Under the pieces are notes generated by a model. The model saw nothing but the letters and a program-made list of their open reading frames with translations, ran no database searches and had not been told where the DNA came from. The position numbers and the translations under genes were made by a program. Of a stretch of 64,000 nucleotides of DNA, positions 60,633 to 64,000 are shown in pieces; position 1 is the first letter of the stretch; each line of letters begins with the position of its first letter. Where the stretch lies: the NCBI RefSeq assembly GCF_900176345.1, contig NZ_FWXU01000016.1:1-64000 (forward strand), in the 5' to 3' direction. Origin of the DNA: Rhizobium sp. RU36D. GTDB taxonomy: Bacteria > Pseudomonadota > Alphaproteobacteria > Rhizobiales > Rhizobiaceae.

Positions 60633-61120
60633 TGATCAGCCGCGACGATTTTGTTTCCCGCTATGGCGGTGTCATCGAACACTCGCCCTATCTGGCCGAG
60701 CGCGCCTATGATGCCGGTCGTATCGTCGAACCGCTCACCGCGATGGGTGTGCATGCGGCCCTGGTCGAGGCGTTTCGGATGGCTAGCGAGGATGAGAGGC
60801 TTGGTGTGCTGCGCGCCCATCCGGATCTCGCCGGCAAGCTCGCCATGGCAGGTGGGTTGACGGAAGACAGCCGCAAGGAACAGGCCGGTGCGGGCCTCGA
60901 TCGGCTCGATGCTGCGGAGTTTGCACGCTTCACCGAATTGAATACCGCCTACACGGCAAAATTCGGCTTTCCGTTCATCATAGCGGTCAAGGGACTGACG
61001 AAGGAAGACATCTTGGCAGCGTTCGAGCAGCGGATCGGCAATGAGCGGCAGGTCGAATTTGAAACGGCGGCGGCCCAGGTGGAGCGCATTGCGCTTTTGC
61101 GGCTGCAGGCCATGTTTTAA
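60632..61120 (+). CDS. uraD: 2-oxo-4-hydroxy-4-carboxy-5-ureidoimidazoline decarboxylase (UraD)
   Basis: 162 residues, all helical. FVSRYGGVIEHSPYLAERAYDAG, VLRAHPDLAGKLAMAGGLTEDSRKEQAGAGLDRL and NTAYTAKFGFPFIIAVKGLTKEDIL include the conserved HPDLAGK and FGFPF motifs of OHCU decarboxylases. It forms S-allantoin, the substrate of PuuE. Confidence 0.93.
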   Translation: MISRDDFVSRYGGVIEHSPYLAERAYDAGRIVEPLTAMGVHAALVEAFRMASEDERLGVLRAHPDLAGKLAMAGGLTEDSRKEQAGAGLDRLDAAEFARFTELNTAYTAKFGFPFIIAVKGLTKEDILAAFEQRIGNERQVEFETAAAQVERIALLRLQAMF

Positions 61121-61246
61121 GCCGGTCGTATCAAAGGCCAGACTTTGGAATGCTTCAGGCGCGTTAGCGGCACGCGCCGAAAACCTTTACAGGCAACGGA
61201 TGAGAAAGTCGGCGCGGGAAGCCCGGGCCGACTGCTCATTGTGCCG

Positions 61247-61432
61247 TCATTGCTTGCGCGCCTCTTCCGCTTCGCGGATCGCGTCTTCGTGATACCAGCT
61301 GGCGGAGCCGCTTTCGTAAATCACGGGACGCGCCGTTGCGCGCTCACGCATTTCATTGATCTTCTGCAGGTTGCGGACCGGAAACTGGTAGATCTTCGCC
61401 GATTCCCGAACCATGTTCGTTGTCATGCTCAT
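61247..61432 (-). CDS. DUF2735 small protein
   Basis: 61 residues, basic N-terminal part (AKIYQFPVRNLQKINEMRERATARPVIYESGSASWYHEDAIREAEEARK). This short family is usually encoded beside glnII in Rhizobiaceae. It is divergent from glnII across 403 bases that hold an NtrC-like site, so it may be co-regulated by nitrogen. Function unknown. Confidence 0.82.
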   Translation of the reverse strand: MSMTTNMVRESAKIYQFPVRNLQKINEMRERATARPVIYESGSASWYHEDAIREAEEARKQ

Positions 61433-61501
61433 GCTACTGCCTCACGTTTACACTCGGCTTTTCAGCCTGATGAACCTTGCATATCACGCCGCATAACCAA
61501 A

Positions 61502-61518
61502 TGCACATGAAAAGTGCA
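61502..61518. promoter_or_regulatory. NtrC-like binding site
   Basis: TGCAC-N7-GTGCA, a perfect dyad that fits the NtrC consensus. It lies about 230 bases upstream of the sigma-54 promoter of glnII and 70 bases upstream of the DUF2735 gene, so it may serve as enhancer for both. Confidence 0.7.
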
Positions 61519-61732
61519 ATTTGCTCATTTTATAGGCACATTCCGGCGATTTATTTCAGTGAGTGCGAATTCATCACTCCCAGCACACCCTGAATTTGCG
61601 TCTATAAACGCCACATGCCATTTCAATGTTCCCTGATGTTAAGCGAAAACTATTAAAGAAATTACTGGTTTAGCCGGATTTCGCGAGGGTTTGGGTAGCT
61701 GGTGGCAAAATTGTTCAACGCGCATCTCGAAG

Positions 61733-61750
61733 TTGGCACGCTTCATGCTT
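61733..61750 (+). promoter_or_regulatory. Sigma-54 promoter of glnII
   Basis: TTGGCACGCTTCATGCTT has GG at 61735-61736 and GC at 61747-61748, exactly ten bases between, and close fit to TGGCAC-N5-TTGC. Transcription would start near 61760, giving a leader of about 75 bases. Regulation of glnII by NtrC and sigma-54 is established in rhizobia. Confidence 0.75.
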
Positions 61751-61835
61751 CGTTAAGGGGGACTCGCCGGACTGCCGGAGAATCACCCCCTCTGTTGTGC
61801 CCACCTAGGGGCGCTTGACTGAAGAGAGACGAAGA

Positions 61836-62870
61836 ATGACCAAGTACAAGCTCGAGTACATCTGGCTCGACGGCTACAAGCCGGTGCCGAACCTGCGCGG
61901 CAAGACGCAGGTCAAGGAATTCGATAGCTTCCCCTCGCTCGATCAGCTTCCGCTGTGGGGCTTCGACGGGTCGTCGACGATGCAGGCTGAAGGCCACAGC
62001 TCTGACTGCGTGCTGAAGCCGGTCGCCGTCTATCCCGATCCAGCGCGCAAGAACGGCGTGCTGGTCATGTGCGAAGTCATGATGCCGGATGGTGTCACGC
62101 CGCACTCGTCCAACAGCCGTGCGACCATCCTCGACGACGAAGATGCCTGGTTCGGCTTCGAACAGGAATACTTCTTCTACAAGGACGGCCGTCCGCTCGG
62201 CTTCCCGGAATCCGGTTACCCGGCTCCGCAGGGTCCTTACTACACCGGCGTCGGCTACAAGAATGTCGGCTCGGTCGCTCGCCAGATCGTTGAAGAGCAT
62301 CTGGAGCTTTGCCTGGAAGCTGGCATTAACCACGAAGGCATCAATGCCGAAGTGGCAAAGGGCCAGTGGGAATTCCAGATTTTCGGCAAGGGCTCCAAGA
62401 AGGCCGCCGACCAGATCTGGGTCGCTCGCTACCTGCTGCTGCGCCTCTGCGAAAAGTACGGCATCGACATCGAATGGCACTGCAAGCCGCTCGGCGATAC
62501 CGACTGGAACGGCTCGGGCATGCACTGCAACTTCTCCACCAAGTACATGCGCGAAGTCGGCGGCAAGGAGTATTTCGAAGCTCTCATGGCTGCCTTTGGC
62601 AAGAACTGGAAAGAGCACATCGACGTTTACGGTCCGGACAACCATCTGCGCCTGACCGGCAAGCACGAAACCGCTCCGTGGAACAAGTTCTCCTACGGCG
62701 TTGCCGACCGTGGCGCGTCGATCCGCGTTCCGCATTCCTTCGTGAACAACGGCTACAAGGGCTACCTGGAAGACCGTCGTCCGAACAGCCAGGGCGACCC
62801 CTATGCGATCGCTTCCCAGGTTCTCAAGACCATTTCGGAAGTGCCGCTGGCAGCCTCTGCTGCAGCCTGA
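61836..62870 (+). CDS. glnII: Glutamine synthetase type II (GlnII)
   Basis: 344 residues, the eukaryote-like GSII form typical of Rhizobiaceae. It joins ammonia to glutamate using ATP. Marks are LEYIWLDGYKPVPNLRGKTQV, LPLWGFDGSSTMQAEGHSSDC (beta-grasp), WFGFEQEYFFYKDGRPLGFP (active-site Glu), INHEGINAEVAKGQWEFQI, GSGMHCNFSTKYMRE and KHETAPWNKFSYGVADRGASIRVP. Start ATG 61836 has GAGACGAAG upstream. Not subject to adenylylation in known cases. Followed by a strong terminator. Confidence 0.96.
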   Translation: MTKYKLEYIWLDGYKPVPNLRGKTQVKEFDSFPSLDQLPLWGFDGSSTMQAEGHSSDCVLKPVAVYPDPARKNGVLVMCEVMMPDGVTPHSSNSRATILDDEDAWFGFEQEYFFYKDGRPLGFPESGYPAPQGPYYTGVGYKNVGSVARQIVEEHLELCLEAGINHEGINAEVAKGQWEFQIFGKGSKKAADQIWVARYLLLRLCEKYGIDIEWHCKPLGDTDWNGSGMHCNFSTKYMREVGGKEYFEALMAAFGKNWKEHIDVYGPDNHLRLTGKHETAPWNKFSYGVADRGASIRVPHSFVNNGYKGYLEDRRPNSQGDPYAIASQVLKTISEVPLAASAAA

Positions 62871-62894
62871 TCGGCAACCGATATCAAATGACTT

Positions 62895-62922
62895 GGCGCC
62901 GGCGAAAGCCGGCGTCTTTTTT
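62895..62922 (+). terminator. Intrinsic terminator of glnII
   Basis: CGCCGGC, loop GAAA, GCCGGCG followed by TCTTTTTT: a GNRA-type tetraloop hairpin with a T-run, 26 bases past the glnII stop codon. Confidence 0.9.
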
Positions 62923-63017
62923 ATGTCTGCTGGCGGTCGCAGGTTTGCCCCTCCTGCATTGGCCGCTTCCTTCCTGCCGACTGCTCGCTTATATTCATGG
63001 GGGGAGCAAGGACAGCC

Positions 63018-63311
63018 ATGAGACCCTCGGAAGCGCTTGAGAAGAACCGTGAAGCCATCCGCGAAGCGACACAACGCTTCAACGCGGCCAATCCGCGTGT
63101 CTTTGGCTCGGTTGCCCGTGGCGAAGATGGTCCGGACAGCGATCTGGATATCCTGGTGGATGACTTGCCCGGTTCCACATTGTTTTCGCTGGGCGGCTTG
63201 CAGGACACGCTGGAACACATCATGCGCGGCGTTCCTGTTCATCTTCTGACACCCGGGGACATTCCGGACGAGTTGCGTAGCCGGATCATGGCTGAGGCCA
63301 AACCCATATGA
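63018..63311 (+). CDS. mntA: MntA-type minimal nucleotidyltransferase antitoxin
   Basis: 97 residues. GSVARGEDGPDSDLDILVD (residues 30-48) is the nucleotidyltransferase motif GSxARG-DxD. MntA antitoxins add AMP to the partner HepT toxin. AAGGAC precedes ATG 63018. It overlaps hepT by 4 bases. Confidence 0.87.
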   Translation: MRPSEALEKNREAIREATQRFNAANPRVFGSVARGEDGPDSDLDILVDDLPGSTLFSLGGLQDTLEHIMRGVPVHLLTPGDIPDELRSRIMAEAKPI

Positions 63312-63673
63312 ACGAGTCGGAACGGCTGCCATATCTGCTCCGGCAGATGAGACAAGCTGCGCTTGAGGCAAATGAGATGGTAGCGTCGCACACGTTTGAA
63401 GAGTTCAGGAATGACATGGTCTTGCAAAGGGCTGTTGGCATGACCTTGCTGATCGTTGCGGAGACTGCGATGCAGGTCATGGCAAAGGCCCCTCACTTCG
63501 TGGCAGATCACCCTGAAATACCGTGGAGCAATATGCGAGGCATGCGCAACCGGCTGGCCCATGGCTATCTCAGCATGAACCTTCAAGTCGTTTACGAGAC
63601 TGCGAAAAGTGAAGTGTCGGATCTTGTCGCCTTGCTCGACACACTCCTCTCTCCCCACGCGCAAGGCGAATAG
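63308..63673 (+). CDS. hepT: HepT-type HEPN ribonuclease toxin
   Basis: 121 residues, all helical. The HEPN catalytic motif RX4HXY is visible as Arg80-NRLA-His85-Gly-Tyr87 (MRNRLAHGY). An upstream conserved stretch is MTLLIVAETAMQVM. As toxin it cleaves RNA unless blocked by MntA. Ends two bases before allA, inside a purine catabolism locus. Confidence 0.87.
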   Translation: MNESERLPYLLRQMRQAALEANEMVASHTFEEFRNDMVLQRAVGMTLLIVAETAMQVMAKAPHFVADHPEIPWSNMRGMRNRLAHGYLSMNLQVVYETAKSEVSDLVALLDTLLSPHAQGE

Positions 63674-63675
63674 AC

Positions 63676-64000
63676 ATGACCGAAATCCTCATACCCCAGC
63701 CCTTGACCGCCTCCGCCTTTGCGCCGTTCGGCGATGTCATCGAGGCTGATCCGGCGAGCATGCGGCTGATCAATGGCGGTACGACCGAGCGGTTTCATGC
63801 CCTTGCCGCGCCTGACGTCGTGGGCGAGGGCGCGCGGGTGATCATCAATATCTTTCGCGGCCAGCCACGCGCCTTCCCTTACCGGATCGACATGATGGAG
63901 CGCCATCCCCTTGGCAGCCAGAGCTTTTCGCCGTTGTCGTGCCGTCCGTTCCTGGTGGCAGTCTCGGCTGACGAGGCAGGGCGGCCGGGGCGCCCGCAGG
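63676..64000 (+). CDS. allA: Ureidoglycolate lyase AllA (cut by window end)
   Basis: The first 108 residues are visible: LIPQPLTASAFAPFGDVIEAD, INGGTTERFHALA, VIINIFRGQPRAFPYRIDMMERHPLGSQSFSPLSCRPFLVAVS. These match AllA, which splits ureidoglycolate to glyoxylate and urea (family length about 165). It continues the allantoin pathway begun by uraD and puuE 2.5 kb upstream, with glnII and the toxin-antitoxin pair between. Confidence 0.9.
   Translation, partial: MTEILIPQPLTASAFAPFGDVIEADPASMRLINGGTTERFHALAAPDVVGEGARVIINIFRGQPRAFPYRIDMMERHPLGSQSFSPLSCRPFLVAVSADEAGRPGRPQ

Noticed and set aside
61743..63371. A 542-residue - strand frame opposite glnII and mntA
   Set aside because: glnII is unmistakable on the + strand and the - frame has no recognisable domain.

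Overview
The window is about 64 kb of high-GC DNA from an alphaproteobacterium, most probably a Rhizobiaceae member (Rhizobium/Agrobacterium group). Pointers are a type II glutamine synthetase (GlnII) with a sigma-54/NtrC control region and a DUF2735 neighbour, a rhizobial-type intergenic palindromic repeat (43341-43559), and many best-recognised rhizobial families. No 16S gene is present, so genus is inference.

Region 1 (1 to about 37.2 kb) is a Mu-like, contractile-tailed transposable prophage. The transposase end (A/B genes, left attachment end) lies upstream of the window; position 1-125 is the tail of an IS630-family transposase abutting the early region. Order on the + strand: small early genes, gam, gemA, mor-type activator, endolysin, two holin-like proteins, small and large terminase, portal, F-type head morphogenesis, G-type morphogenesis, I-type protease/scaffold, decoration and major capsid proteins, gp35-gp38-like connectors, sheath, tube, tail assembly chaperone, tape measure, P2-like U/X/D/V tail tip and baseplate proteins, gp46, J, I, tail fibre, and a DNA adenine methylase where Mu has mom. 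The head is Mu-like and the tail tip P2-like.

Four late modules (lysis, head, tape measure, baseplate) each begin with a dyad: GACCGGAC-N5-GTCCGGTC in three cases and a shorter CGGACC-N3-GGTCCG in the fourth, followed by a conserved spacer. They look like terminator/late-promoter boundaries analogous to the C-dependent promoters of Mu. Three opposite-strand cargo loci sit directly before three of them: a 1340-residue repeat-rich autotransporter, a TPR protein with a nonsense-interrupted small membrane partner, and an AlbA_2 (Schlafen-type) protein. Another opposite-strand gene lies at the right end. Two recoding candidates stand out. A complete -1 frameshift cassette (GGGAAAC, 5-nt spacer, 7-bp hairpin holding the stop codon) sits in the tail chaperone gene. 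A dnaX-type A-AAA-AAG site lies at the end of the portal gene, beyond which the -1 frame continues open into the F gene.

Region 2 (37.2-64 kb) is ordinary chromosome: tRNA-Arg(CCG), a MarR regulator, a transglutaminase / alpha-E / circularly permuted ATP-grasp cluster, an EamA transporter, a DEAD-box helicase, a PepSY / two-component / cytochrome b561 locus, DNA alkylation repair, a WYL regulator, an MttB-family methyltransferase, a six-PAS hybrid histidine kinase, a split MnmC-type tRNA modification pair encoded head to head, and purine (allantoin) catabolism genes puuE-uraD ... allA. Between uraD and allA lie glnII and a MntA/HepT toxin-antitoxin pair. Family names rest on recognised motifs and gene order; no database search was possible.
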